Of a stretch of DNA of 64,000 bases, positions 44,364 through 53,458 are shown in pieces. The position numbers were made by a program, and so were the translations under genes. Positions within the stretch are counted from its first letter, which is position 1. Each line of letters begins with the position of its first letter. The notes under the pieces were generated by a model. It searched no databases, was not told where the DNA came from, and was given only the letters and a program-made list of their open reading frames with translations. Location of the stretch: positions 44,880 to 108,879 of the forward strand of contig JAGNKX010000018.1 of the NCBI GenBank assembly GCA_017999915.1, written 5' to 3'. The DNA comes from Spirochaetota bacterium (lineage in GTDB: Bacteria; Spirochaetota; UBA4802; UBA5550).

Positions 44364-47237
44364 ATGATTTTGCGTCTTCCGTCGAAAAGAATTATTACAA
44401 TTCTGGAAATTTTTTGCTGTCTGATACTTCCGATAATAATTTCCTGCGGCAGTAATTCCCCGGAAAGGAAAAAGCCTGTTGCCGTCAAGGGGACCATTGA
44501 CCTGAAGGGCTGGGACTTCCAGCGGGACGGTTCATTGAACCTTGACGGTGAATGGGAATTTCACTGGAACCGGCTTCTGGAGCCATCTGATTTTACCGCT
44601 GCTGATAAGCAGCGCCATGGCGGGTACCTGACCGTTCCTGGTTTATGGAAAGGCGGGATCGTCAATGGCGTGACCCTGCCCGGTATGGGCCAGGGCACCT
44701 ACCGCCTCCAGATCCTGAGCGGTCCCTCCGGTAAGCAGAAAACCATTATCCTCCATCGCCTATATTCTGCGTACCGGCTCTGGATCAATAAAAAACTCGT
44801 TGATGAGAGGGGATGCGTGGATGGGAGGTCCAATGTCCCGGAGAATTATGTATTCATACACAATAAAAGATATTTATCCTTCGCCATGAAGGAGGGGGTG
44901 AACGAGGTTGTTATCCAGGTTTCTAATCGTGACTATGAATCGGGCGGCATTGACCGGCCGGTTCTCCTGGAAAATGAAGAAGCCACGATACAGAGGCAAT
45001 CAAGAACGCACACCGTCGACATGGTCGTGTTCAGACTGCTTATCTTTGCTTCCGTCTATAATATACTGTTCTATTTTTTCCGGCGCCAGGATTCGGCTTC
45101 CCTCTATTTTGGATTTTTTTGCCTGATTCTGGCGGTTAATACCCTCAATCATCAGTTCCCCATTCTCCCCGTTGGACTGGCCATTCCACAGTACCCCTAT
45201 TATGTGAATTATATAACTGTTGTCATCAGCGTCCCTTTTATCCAGATGACCATCAAATCGTTGTTCCCCGAAGAAATGTCTACTTATTTCGTCCGGTTCT
45301 ATCAGGTCCTGGCCGCTCTTTATGTTGTCGTGCTATTTTTTGTCGATTTCAAAACTGCGGAACAATTGATAAGAGTCTATTTTATCCTGGGCATCATACT
45401 TACTATATACAATGCCTATGTGTTAGTTAAAGTAATAATTAAGCGGAGGGCGGATGCCATACTGTTCGTCTTTGGCTTCACTCCAGTGTTTGCCGGGGCA
45501 GTCAATGACATCCTGTACGCCATGTGGATCGTCAACACCACGACGCTCACACAGTACGGGGTCGTCATACTCTGCGTCGTCATCACCATGGTCATTTCCC
45601 GGAGGTTTTCCAGGGCCCTCTGGAAAGTGGAAAGATTATCGGAGGACCTTGCCGACAAGAACATTTCCCTCAGGCAGCTTGACCGGATCAAGGACCAGTT
45701 CCTGGCAAACACGTCCCACGAGCTGCGTACGCCCCTTCACGGTATGATAGGACTGACCGAATCCATCCTTGAGGACCCCGAGGGAAGCCTTTCCCCGAAG
45801 GTGCGGGAAAACCTTTCCCTTGTCGCGTCGAGCGGCCACCGCCTGGCGGATATGGTCAACGACCTGCTGGATATGGCAAAAATGCAGGACGAGGGGCTCT
45901 CCCTGAACATGCGGCCCGTTGACCTCCATTCCCTGAGCGAGATGGTTGTTAAGCTTTCCCTTCCCCTGGCCGGAGGGAAGCCCCTGAAGCTTATCAATGA
46001 CATAGGTTCCGGCATTCCCGCTGCTCATGCCGACGAAGACCGAATCCGGCAGGTCCTGTGCAATCTCGTCGGCAACGCGATCAAATTCACACCCCGGGGC
46101 TCCATTGTGCTGTCCGCCCGGGTCATACACCGGCCCGGGAGCGGCGATAAGGCCGGCAATGATACTATGATCGAAGTGCGCGTGTCGGATACCGGCATCG
46201 GCATTCCGGAAGAATACAGGGAAAAGATCTTCGAGGCCTACCGGCAGGTCGATGGAGGCGATACTCGCCTGTATCCCGGAACGGGGCTCGGTCTCGCCAT
46301 CGCGAAGCAGATCGTGGCACTCCATGGCGGCGCAATCAGGGTGGAACCGGGGGAGGGCGTGGGCTCAGTTTTTATCTTCACCCTGCCGGTTTCGAAGGAA
46401 ACGGCCCATGAAACGGATGAGTCCGACATCATCACCGGCATCACCGAGGCGCCGATGACCGGCGGCGCAGCCGATAGCCAGTTGCTTATGGACGATGCGG
46501 AGTCCGACGACTTTTTCGAAAGCCCGGTCCTGTTGGTCGTCGATGACGATCCGGTATGCCTGAGGGTTATACAGAATTACTTTGAATCAAGACGATGTAT
46601 AGTAAAGACGGTCCCGGACGGGATCAGTGCCATCGAGATCATCGAACGGGGCGAAACCATCGACCTGGTGCTTCTGGACATCATGATGCCGGTCATGTCC
46701 GGGTATGACGTGTGCAAAAGAATTCGACTCAACCGCTCGCCTGAAGAGCTTCCGGTGATAATGCTGACCGCGAAGAACATGATGGCCGACATCGATGCCG
46801 CCTTTGACGCGGGGGCCAATGACTATATCGTGAAGCCCTTCCGTGTAAAGGAGCTCCTGGCCAGGGTGAACACCATGCTGAAGCTCAGGAACGTGCGGAG
46901 AACTGCGGCCGAAGGGATCACCGTCAATGACCGGAACAGGGCCTATTTCATTCCATTCAGGGATATCTACTATGTCACGGCATATTCACGAAATATCATC
47001 ATTCACACGGTTGAACAGGATATAAGGGTGCCGCTACTGATAAAAGAAATCATCAACCGCCTTCCCCCGGACATGTTCGTCCAGATACATAAAAGCCATA
47101 TCGTTAACATCCGCTATGTTCACAGCATATCCCACGTATCTTCGGGCAGGTACCGGGTTCGACTCCGCGATAATGACGATACGGAAATACCCGTCGGGCG
47201 TCTCTATCTGGACACCCTGAGGAAAAAAATTCAATGA
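44364..47237 (+). CDS. 7TMR-DISM hybrid histidine kinase with REC and C-terminal LytTR DNA-binding domain
   Basis: 957 aa. The N-terminal leader ends IIISCG (lipobox-like). A 7TMR-DISM extracellular domain (about 40-190, with LDGEWEFHWNRLL) is followed by seven membrane helices (about 215-410); HisKA with His452 in TSHELRTPLHG; HATPase (about 560-680, DTGIGIP and GTGLGLAI); REC (about 725-845) with Asp772 in LLDIMMP; and a LytTR-type domain (about 855-957: IPFRDIYYVTAYSRN, QIHKSHIVNI). LytTR domains bind DNA as response-regulator outputs, so sensor, receiver and DNA-binder are in one membrane protein. No Shine-Dalgarno precedes the ATG. The downstream small genes are possible targets. Confidence 0.88.
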   Translation: MILRLPSKRIITILEIFCCLILPIIISCGSNSPERKKPVAVKGTIDLKGWDFQRDGSLNLDGEWEFHWNRLLEPSDFTAADKQRHGGYLTVPGLWKGGIVNGVTLPGMGQGTYRLQILSGPSGKQKTIILHRLYSAYRLWINKKLVDERGCVDGRSNVPENYVFIHNKRYLSFAMKEGVNEVVIQVSNRDYESGGIDRPVLLENEEATIQRQSRTHTVDMVVFRLLIFASVYNILFYFFRRQDSASLYFGFFCLILAVNTLNHQFPILPVGLAIPQYPYYVNYITVVISVPFIQMTIKSLFPEEMSTYFVRFYQVLAALYVVVLFFVDFKTAEQLIRVYFILGIILTIYNAYVLVKVIIKRRADAILFVFGFTPVFAGAVNDILYAMWIVNTTTLTQYGVVILCVVITMVISRRFSRALWKVERLSEDLADKNISLRQLDRIKDQFLANTSHELRTPLHGMIGLTESILEDPEGSLSPKVRENLSLVASSGHRLADMVNDLLDMAKMQDEGLSLNMRPVDLHSLSEMVVKLSLPLAGGKPLKLINDIGSGIPAAHADEDRIRQVLCNLVGNAIKFTPRGSIVLSARVIHRPGSGDKAGNDTMIEVRVSDTGIGIPEEYREKIFEAYRQVDGGDTRLYPGTGLGLAIAKQIVALHGGAIRVEPGEGVGSVFIFTLPVSKETAHETDESDIITGITEAPMTGGAADSQLLMDDAESDDFFESPVLLVVDDDPVCLRVIQNYFESRRCIVKTVPDGISAIEIIERGETIDLVLLDIMMPVMSGYDVCKRIRLNRSPEELPVIMLTAKNMMADIDAAFDAGANDYIVKPFRVKELLARVNTMLKLRNVRRTAAEGITVNDRNRAYFIPFRDIYYVTAYSRNIIIHTVEQDIRVPLLIKEIINRLPPDMFVQIHKSHIVNIRYVHSISHVSSGRYRVRLRDNDDTEIPVGRLYLDTLRKKIQ

Positions 47238-47262
47238 TGACGCGCCGTTCATGCTTCGGGAA

Positions 47263-47405
47263 GCGCCGTTCATGCGCGGACTATTGACACGACTGATTTG
47301 GTAATACTATTTTATAATTAATTATATATCCTCTAGAAAAATGTATCCAGAACCTGAAAAGGCCCCCACGGGAGGGTTTTTCGGGAATATTCGGGATTCT
47401 GTAGA
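47263..47405 (+). repeat. Duplicated leader, copy A
   Basis: GCGCCGTTCATGCGCGG (47263-47279) then TTGACA (47284-47289), later a TATAAT (47313-47318, spacing 23) or TATTTT (47308-47313, spacing 18), then CCAGAA...AAAGGC-type and GGNGGTTTTTC.GGAATAT blocks (to about 47405). Copy B at 48074-48170 has the same blocks in the same order with a shorter middle. A partial third block, GCGCCGTTCATGC, lies at 47242. Confidence 0.6.
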
Positions 47406-47450
47406 AGTGTCACCGGCATGCATAATTTGGATAATACTGGGAGTACTCCT

Positions 47451-48023
47451 TTGAAAAAACTATTATCAGGACTCTGCTTCATTATCATCTGCATTTTCTC
47501 AATAATTCGTTGCGATAATAACACGGCTCAGAATAAAGATCATGCGAAGCTCCAGACATCACTCATGTTAAATATTTATTTGTTGAACCAAAACGTCTAT
47601 TTGTCGAACCTGCTTGCGCCAAAACCCTCAAAACTTCAGATATCAAGTATTACGCCAAGCAATGACAGCGCCTGCAGCTCATCCTGGAATGGAACATACC
47701 CAATAACAATCACCCTGGATGGAAGTCTGGACGGGGCGACATACGGGGAGGTCCAAATAGACCTTTCTTCCAGTAAGTATATCTTTACAAATGATGCTAT
47801 GGTTACTCCTCCCATTGGTGATCCAGGTTATATACTTTCTTTTGGAAGCGGGGCAAAACCCTATAATCAGATTATAATAAATCAATCGTATATTGATATT
47901 CCAGAACCGACTCCATATACGATTCCATACATCGGTATACGTATTAGCGGTTTCAGGGATATCACGGGCGGGATTTTAAATGTCGAAAAAACCGATTACT
48001 ATCTTTGTACACATTATAAATAG
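47451..48023 (+). CDS. Small lipoprotein-like exported protein
   Basis: 190 aa from TTG 47451, with CTGGGAG about 8 bases upstream. Leader KKLLSGLCFIIICIFSIIRCDNN ends with a lipobox-like cysteine. The mature part is beta-rich and contains SDGA-like low-complexity turns and cysteines at SACSSSW and YLCTHYK. No family recognised. An ATG at 47418 would add 11 residues but lacks a ribosome-binding site. It is preceded by leader copy A and follows the LytTR kinase by about 210 bases. It may be an envelope protein regulated with the next small gene. Confidence 0.6.
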   Translation: MKKLLSGLCFIIICIFSIIRCDNNTAQNKDHAKLQTSLMLNIYLLNQNVYLSNLLAPKPSKLQISSITPSNDSACSSSWNGTYPITITLDGSLDGATYGEVQIDLSSSKYIFTNDAMVTPPIGDPGYILSFGSGAKPYNQIIINQSYIDIPEPTPYTIPYIGIRISGFRDITGGILNVEKTDYYLCTHYK

Positions 48024-48073
48024 CCGACATTGGAAATGTTCTTTGGATCAAATCAAGTAAAAAATCCATCCTT

Positions 48074-48170
48074 GCGCCGTTCATGCGCGGCCAGTTGACA
48101 TTATCGTTTATGGCTCCAGAAAAGGCTCCAATGGGGTGGTTTTTCAGGAATATGTGGAATCCTGTATAAG
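48074..48170 (+). repeat. Duplicated leader, copy B
   Basis: GCGCCGTTCATGCGCGG (48074-48090) is an exact match to copy A, then TTGACA (48095-48100), then CCAGAAAAGGCTCC and the GGTGGTTTTTC.GGAATAT block. It ends 17 bases before the small membrane-peptide gene at 48187. It shares order and most bases with 47263-47405. Confidence 0.6.
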
Positions 48171-48186
48171 ATGAATGAGGTAAATC

Positions 48187-48297
48187 ATGAAGATGCACTA
48201 TAAACTTGCGGTGTTATTCCTCGTGGTCCTTCTTTCCTTCCTTAGGTCACTATATTTCGTTTTCGTGCTGCCAGGGCTTTTTAAAAAAGGTTTGTAG
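48187..48297 (+). CDS. 36-aa hydrophobic membrane peptide
   Basis: A short frame of 36 residues beginning MKMHYKLAVLFLVVLLSF, then LRSLYFVFVLPGLFKKGL and TAG. GAGG sits about 7 bases before the ATG. One membrane helix flanked by positive residues is the pattern of small toxic or regulatory membrane peptides. It follows leader copy B and is followed by a GC-rich hairpin at 48307-48328. It is small enough that chance is possible, but the ribosome-binding site, the shared leader and the terminator-like hairpin support it. Confidence 0.45.
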   Translation: MKMHYKLAVLFLVVLLSFLRSLYFVFVLPGLFKKGL

Positions 48298-48621
48298 ATA
48301 TTAATCAGGCGGCCGTGAACGGCCGCCTCGCTTATACGCCATTACATGAATCATCATTTTTATAATGAGTATTTCCAGTATATGAATGGTACGGTAACAA
48401 AAAATACTGGACTTTGTCCAGTACCCTCCAAATATTTGTCATGAGCAATATCATCAGCTATTGAAAAGGCGGTTCAATTTTTCAATCTTGCATCAGATCC
48501 CGATGATTAATTTTTATTGTAAAAGCTGACACCTGCCCCGTTGGTATGTATCAATCAAGCAATACAGGCTATTTACAATAGTCTCATTGCCTTATCGTTA
48601 TTGCAAAGCCGGGAGTATTCC
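48298..48621. other. Intergenic region with two hairpins
   Basis: 324 bases before the chemotaxis gene. It contains AGGCGGCC-GTGAAC-GGCCGCCT (48307-48328) and TACTGGAC-TTT-GTCCAGTA (48405-48423). Neither has a T-run; the first may end the small-peptide transcript. I see no further gene; the AT-rich part from about 48430 probably holds the promoter of the chemotaxis receptor. Confidence 0.45.
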
Positions 48622-50451
48622 ATGAAAAACAAAAAATATTCTATTACGCGGATCACCCTTTCACTGGAGATCATCGCCCATTCAATGCCGGTGGTGCTGC
48701 TGACCTATTTCATCATGATCGCGGGGGGGTATGTAAGCGACCTTGGCATCTATCTCACCGGCGTTTCCATCGGCGCAACGGCGAACCTGGCCCTGGCGGT
48801 GCTCATGCGATGGCTGAAACTGAGGTCTGTATTCGCATCGCTGAACGACGCGGCCCTTCATGACGAAGCGGTTCTCAGGTCCTGCAAGATCAAGCTGCTG
48901 CAGCAGCCCCGTTTCGAGGCCAGATCGATGCTGCTGAGATTTCCCGTGGGCGTGGGTGTTGCCACCGTCATTATCGCCCTCGCCGGCAGTATGACAGATT
49001 TGCGACTGGGTGTGGCCACCCTGGCCATGGCCATGCTCATGCCCATAACGGCGGCCTTTTTCATGTTTCAGTCAGAGCTTTCCCTGTCCGGCCTGCTGGA
49101 GGACCCCCGTCTGGCGGGGATTGTCGTCGACAGGGATTCGTACCGTCCCCTTGATATCTTCCCGAAGATTCTCTTCGCCCTGGCGGCTATACTTATACCG
49201 CCCCTTACGATCTTCATTACCTTTTTAACCATGACAAGCGCCGGGCTTCTCCGCCTCGATAACCAGGTCGTTCACTTTGCCTTCCTGACCCTAATCATGG
49301 TCGGCACCTGCGTCATGACCGCCTATTTCCTGGCGCGATCCCTGAAAAAGACCGTTGCGAACATCGAGGTATCCCTGGACAGGATGGCCCAGGGCCGCCT
49401 CGGCATCGACTTCATACCCATGATAACCACGGACGAGGTGGGCTCCATGAGCGTGTACATGAACAGGCTCCTTCTCAAGATACGGTCGGTCCTGTCGCTG
49501 ATCAAGTCCATGTCCGTGGAGCTGAACACCTCGGCCATGGAGATGGCAGGCACCGCCGATAACGTCTCCCGGCAGAGCCAGAACACGGCGGCCACGGTGG
49601 AAGAGATCTCGTCGACCCTGGAGGAGATCTCGGCCGGGTCTGATGCAATCTATGAAAGCATCGATGACCAGAACAGGCGCACCCTGGCTCTTATCGATAA
49701 TATAAAACGGCTCTATTCCATCGTCGAAGAGGAAGAGCGGGAGATGGACAAGGCGATGGGCGTCAAGAATGGCCTTGACATCAACATCGAGGACGTGAAG
49801 AAGAAGATCAGCGACACCATCCAGCTGATGAAACGGGCCACGGAGGACGCCGGGCGCATGCTGGATTACACGGGACTGATAAACGATATCTCCGATCGGA
49901 CAAACCTGCTGAGCCTCAACGCGAGCATCGAGGCCGCCCGGGCGGGTGAATACGGCAAGGGCTTCGCGGTGGTCGCCGACGAGATCGGCAAGCTGGCTGA
50001 GCAGGCCGGGGTCAACGCGAAGAGCATATCCGAGATCGTGGGGGTGACCAACACCAGCATGGAGAAGTCGTTCCTGGCCCTGAACGAGGCCATCGTGAAC
50101 ATAGAGAAGATCTTCGAAGGGCTCCGCGCCTTCGGCACCGCGGTAAAGAGAATAGGGGACCTGACGGGCAAGGACATGGAGATAAATAATATTTTAAAAG
50201 ATGATGTGGAGCATTTTCTGCAGAAAGCCGAGGGGATAAAGATCGCCATGGAGGAGCAGAAAAACGCCGTATCGGAGATAGTTAAGTCCGTTTCCATAAT
50301 CAATGACGCCACGCAGAACAACTCCGCCGCCAGCGAGGAGCTTTCCTCGTCCACAGAGAATATCGCGCAGAACGCGGAAAGGCTCAAGACCGAGATAGGC
50401 TTCTTCAAGCTGGAGAATGAATCGCGGGACTGTGCCGCCACAGGTTGTTAA
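48622..50451 (+). CDS. Methyl-accepting chemotaxis protein
   Basis: 609 aa. The N-terminal half has about six hydrophobic helices (around residues 20-75, 110-150, 180-245) instead of a periplasmic sensor domain. A HAMP-like segment (about 260-310) precedes the methylation helices and the signalling tip [22 protein letters not shown] (about 430-450), followed by the second methylation helix with [13 protein letters not shown]. The tip is close to the consensus that binds CheA/CheW. ATG 48622 has GGGAG seven bases upstream; the longer frame from 48541 covers the leader. No other che gene is in the window, so it reports to a remote chemotaxis system. Confidence 0.87.
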   Translation: MKNKKYSITRITLSLEIIAHSMPVVLLTYFIMIAGGYVSDLGIYLTGVSIGATANLALAVLMRWLKLRSVFASLNDAALHDEAVLRSCKIKLLQQPRFEARSMLLRFPVGVGVATVIIALAGSMTDLRLGVATLAMAMLMPITAAFFMFQSELSLSGLLEDPRLAGIVVDRDSYRPLDIFPKILFALAAILIPPLTIFITFLTMTSAGLLRLDNQVVHFAFLTLIMVGTCVMTAYFLARSLKKTVANIEVSLDRMAQGRLGIDFIPMITTDEVGSMSVYMNRLLLKIRSVLSLIKSMSVELNTSAMEMAGTADNVSRQSQNTAATVEEISSTLEEISAGSDAIYESIDDQNRRTLALIDNIKRLYSIVEEEEREMDKAMGVKNGLDINIEDVKKKISDTIQLMKRATEDAGRMLDYTGLINDISDRTNLLSLNASIEAARAGEYGKGFAVVADEIGKLAEQAGVNAKSISEIVGVTNTSMEKSFLALNEAIVNIEKIFEGLRAFGTAVKRIGDLTGKDMEINNILKDDVEHFLQKAEGIKIAMEEQKNAVSEIVKSVSIINDATQNNSAASEELSSSTENIAQNAERLKTEIGFFKLENESRDCAATGC

Positions 50452-50491
50452 TACAGCGCCGCAGTTCCTGGGAGCTGATCGGGTTACGGTA

Positions 50492-50932
50492 TCATTGCAT
50501 GTAGAGGCTTAAAACCGATCGACGCGAATACTTGATTATCTTTTCGCAGGTGCTGGAGTGAAGGATGCGGTCAACCACCGTGTGGGGACGGTGGCCGACT
50601 ATGATCATGTCGACATTGAGCCTGTCGGCGGTTTCGAGAATTTTGTCGCAGGGATCACCCACTTCAATGACGGGCTCGATGTCCCCGGGGCTCGACTCGA
50701 CTTCTTTCAGGTATTTCATGATCTTTGAAAGGCTTTCTTTCACGGCGCTGGCCCGGAATTCCTCCCATAACTTGTATGAATCGTAATATAGCGAATAGTT
50801 GGCGTATTCCTCAATGACATGGACGATAAAGATCTTCGAGTCTTTCTCGCGGGCAAAGGAGAAAGCCTCCCGCAGAAACCGCGCGGTATTATCATAGAAC
50901 TGAAGGGCGATCAACGCTTTCTTTTCATTCAT
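50492..50932 (-). CDS. Universal stress protein
   Basis: 146 aa, single Usp domain starting KKALIALQFYDNT and ending SVLSLYM. The ATP-binding motif G-2x-G-9x-G(S/T) is degenerate (VGHRPHTVVDRILHSST), so ATP binding is doubtful. Such proteins help cells survive stress and stationary phase. It is 18 bases downstream of the PilZ gene on the same strand and probably co-transcribed. Confidence 0.86.
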   Translation of the reverse strand: MNEKKALIALQFYDNTARFLREAFSFAREKDSKIFIVHVIEEYANYSLYYDSYKLWEEFRASAVKESLSKIMKYLKEVESSPGDIEPVIEVGDPCDKILETADRLNVDMIIVGHRPHTVVDRILHSSTCEKIIKYSRRSVLSLYMQ

Positions 50933-50950
50933 GGCGCACCAGCCACTATT

Positions 50951-51310
50951 TTATTTCATGCGGCATTCCCGCATCAGTGAGAGAATAACATCCTTTGATT
51001 CAGCTTCGATATCCCAGAATTCCAGGCCGGAAATATAGTGATCTTCATCGGTTTTACTCTGCTGGACCCATTTGCATGTGGCGGTGAATTCAATGAACCG
51101 GCCCGGTTCAGCGTTTCCCCGATAGACGAATGACGAGGGGAGCACCATTTTCAGTCGGCTCTTCATGCCCTCCGTGAATGGAACATCGGAAATTATCATA
51201 ACACCGTTTTCGGTGATATCCGCGATAAAGCCGATGAACGCTTCATTTTCAAATACCCGGAGAGCATAGGTAAGATAAAGTCTTTCCTGAACCCGTGTAG
51301 TATGTTTCAT
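50951..51310 (-). CDS. PilZ-domain protein, candidate c-di-GMP receptor
   Basis: 119 aa. A PilZ domain starts with RVQER (RxxxR) and continues to DITENG, the second c-di-GMP contact (consensus D/N-x-S-x-x-G with Thr for Ser). It ends SGLEFWDI, as is usual. ATG 51310 is fixed by AGGAGG seven bases upstream; a longer frame to 51640 overlaps the promoter region and lacks a ribosome-binding site. Together with the REC-GGDEF protein at 13670 it suggests a c-di-GMP circuit. Co-transcribed with Usp (18 bases). Confidence 0.8.
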   Translation of the reverse strand: MKHTTRVQERLYLTYALRVFENEAFIGFIADITENGVMIISDVPFTEGMKSRLKMVLPSSFVYRGNAEPGRFIEFTATCKWVQQSKTDEDHYISGLEFWDIEAESKDVILSLMRECRMK

Positions 51311-51621
51311 AACCGCGCCTCCTGTATGAAACATGTAGCGATGTATCCCGGCGGAAACTATTGATAAGGTACTGACCCTAAGGGGTATAGTCAACAATAT
51401 GTATTCCTGACCAATGAAAATAACGGACGAGCGGGATTGCTCCTTACCCCCGATGTACGACTGTCGTCCGGATTTATTCATGGAGAATAATTTTATTCTT
51501 GCAATGAAATAATAACCGTGGTAAACTGTCTGGTTTGCATTTTTATGACAATGCAGCCGAAACCAAGCAATGAACACATTGTCTGAATCAAACAGGAAGC
51601 CTGACGGCGCGGAGTGATGAG
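51311..51621. other. Divergent intergenic region
   Basis: 311 bases between the PilZ gene (-) and the SpoIIE gene (+). A promoter candidate for the minus strand is given at 51366-51394. Nothing else stands out; the upstream in-frame extension of the PilZ gene here is not coding. Confidence 0.5.
51366..51394 (-). promoter_or_regulatory. Candidate sigma-70 promoter for the PilZ-Usp genes
   Basis: Read on the minus strand: TTGACT (51389-51394), 17-base spacer, TACCTT (51366-51371). The predicted start lies about 50 bases upstream of the PilZ start codon. The -10 is weak. Confidence 0.4.
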
Positions 51622-53433
51622 GTGAACGGATTTTCCACATTGCTCTTGTTGTCGTTCATGATTTATCTCTATCTGGGGATAACAACATACCAGCTCAATA
51701 AACAGTCACGCATCAATGTCCAGATGCTTGTCGTGTGCATGAATTTCGCCCTCTGGTCCTTCGCATACGCCTTCATGCACGGCAGCGACGACGTGGAAAC
51801 CGCCTTTTGCTGGTACCGGCTGTCGACCCTCGGCTGGCTCTTCTTCATAGCCTACATCGTGCACCTGGTGACGCTGCTGTCGAGGAACGAGCGCATCATC
51901 GGCAAACTTTATTTTCTCGTGGTCTACGGCACGCCTACGGTCGCCTTCGTCTGGGTCAACGGGTTCCTCATAGACCCCGCGATACTGCGACGCGTCCCCG
52001 GCGGCTGGACCACGGTCTACGATATCGGTATCGTCTGGATAACCCTCTATCTTGCCGCCTATTACGGAGTACTGGGAATCGCCTGGTTCGCCCTGTACCG
52101 CTGGGGGAAGAAAAGCCCCTTCCGGCGCGTGAAGAAGCAGGTGAGGATATTTCTTGTCACGTCGATCATCTCGCTGACCGGTGCTTCAATCTGCGACAAC
52201 ATCCTCCCCTTCGCGGGCGTTATCCGCATCCCACTGGTAGCGCCTATAATAATCCTGGTCTGGATGTTCGGTCTCTGGTACGCCATAAACAGGCACGGCA
52301 TGATGAAGATCGACACCTCCTTCGCCGCCAGCGAGATCATCAACAGCATGAACGATCTCCTGTTCCTGACGGACCGTGAAGGCTTCATCAAGGAGACAAA
52401 CCTGCACTCCTCCAGGATACTGGGGATGGAGCAGGGGGATATCGCGGGGAAGAAGATAACGTCATTCATACGGGAAAATGAGCTCATCGGGAAAGCGATG
52501 TCGGGGCTCAGGGAGTCACCCCTGGATCACGACAGCATAGAGGTCAATTTTATTCCCCGCGACGGGTATGATATACCTGTGCGGCTCTCCATGTCGGTTC
52601 TCAGGGATGGCGAAGGCGACCTCCTGGGCGTGGTGTTCGTCGGATACGATCTCAGGGAAAACCGACAGCTCATGAAGATGCAGACCATGATGCAGACGGA
52701 AATGGAGATGGCCGCGCAGATACAGGCGAGGATGTTCCACAGCGCCCCTCCGTCGGACACCGCCTGGGAGATCAGCATCGTTTTCAGGCCCTTTTCGCCG
52801 GTATCGGGGGATTTCTATGATTTTTACGAATCCGGCGGCATGCTGGAGGGGGTGTCGCTCTTCGATGTGTCGGGCCACGGGGTATCTGCAGGTCTTATCA
52901 CGATCATAGCGCGGTCACTGGTATTCAAGGGCTTTACGTCGATGAAAGAACGGCCTCTGGACGAGGTGCTCGCCGCCATCAACAATGAGCTCGTGATGGA
53001 GATAGGCCAGCTGGACGATTTCATGACCGGCATCCTCATCCGCTTCACCAACGGCACCGCGGAATACGTCAATGCCGGCCATCCGCAGCTCCTCAGGCGC
53101 GGCGCTGACGGGACCGTGACCGTGATCAACGACGCCGGCCGTGACGTCCGCGGCTCTTTTCTCGGCATCGATACCATCGTGCCGAAGTTCACGACCGTGA
53201 AATTCGATGTCAATCCGGGAGACCAGATCCTGGCCTATTCGGACGGGCTCGTGGAATGCGTCAACGGCGCCAAGAACCGCTACGGCCTGGGCCGTCTCAT
53301 GGATGCCTTCAGGCGCGCCCCCGACGGGAGCACCGACATGATCATGGCCGGCCTCGTCGCAGACATGGAGGGCTTCATCGGCGGCCGTCCCTTGAGGGAC
53401 GATCTCACCGCGATACTGCTAAAGCGCCGGTAG
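51622..53433 (+). CDS. 7TM-PAS-SpoIIE (PP2C-type) phosphatase
   Basis: 603 aa from GTG 51622, with GGAG about 8 bases upstream. N-terminal seven helices (residues about 1-230) resemble the 7TM module of histidine kinases. A PAS domain (about 235-350, MNDLLFLTDREGFIKETN) and a coiled segment follow, then a SpoIIE-type PP2C domain (about 375-603) with metal motifs SGDFYDF, FDVSGHGVSAGL and AYSDGLVE. It should dephosphorylate a Ser/Thr target, typically an anti-sigma-factor antagonist, in response to a membrane or internal signal. No anti-sigma or STAS gene is adjacent. It converges on the giant kinase gene with 25 bases between stops. Confidence 0.88.
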   Translation: MNGFSTLLLLSFMIYLYLGITTYQLNKQSRINVQMLVVCMNFALWSFAYAFMHGSDDVETAFCWYRLSTLGWLFFIAYIVHLVTLLSRNERIIGKLYFLVVYGTPTVAFVWVNGFLIDPAILRRVPGGWTTVYDIGIVWITLYLAAYYGVLGIAWFALYRWGKKSPFRRVKKQVRIFLVTSIISLTGASICDNILPFAGVIRIPLVAPIIILVWMFGLWYAINRHGMMKIDTSFAASEIINSMNDLLFLTDREGFIKETNLHSSRILGMEQGDIAGKKITSFIRENELIGKAMSGLRESPLDHDSIEVNFIPRDGYDIPVRLSMSVLRDGEGDLLGVVFVGYDLRENRQLMKMQTMMQTEMEMAAQIQARMFHSAPPSDTAWEISIVFRPFSPVSGDFYDFYESGGMLEGVSLFDVSGHGVSAGLITIIARSLVFKGFTSMKERPLDEVLAAINNELVMEIGQLDDFMTGILIRFTNGTAEYVNAGHPQLLRRGADGTVTVINDAGRDVRGSFLGIDTIVPKFTTVKFDVNPGDQILAYSDGLVECVNGAKNRYGLGRLMDAFRRAPDGSTDMIMAGLVADMEGFIGGRPLRDDLTAILLKRR

Positions 53434-53458
53434 GCGTTACAGGATGGAATGTTCAGCC

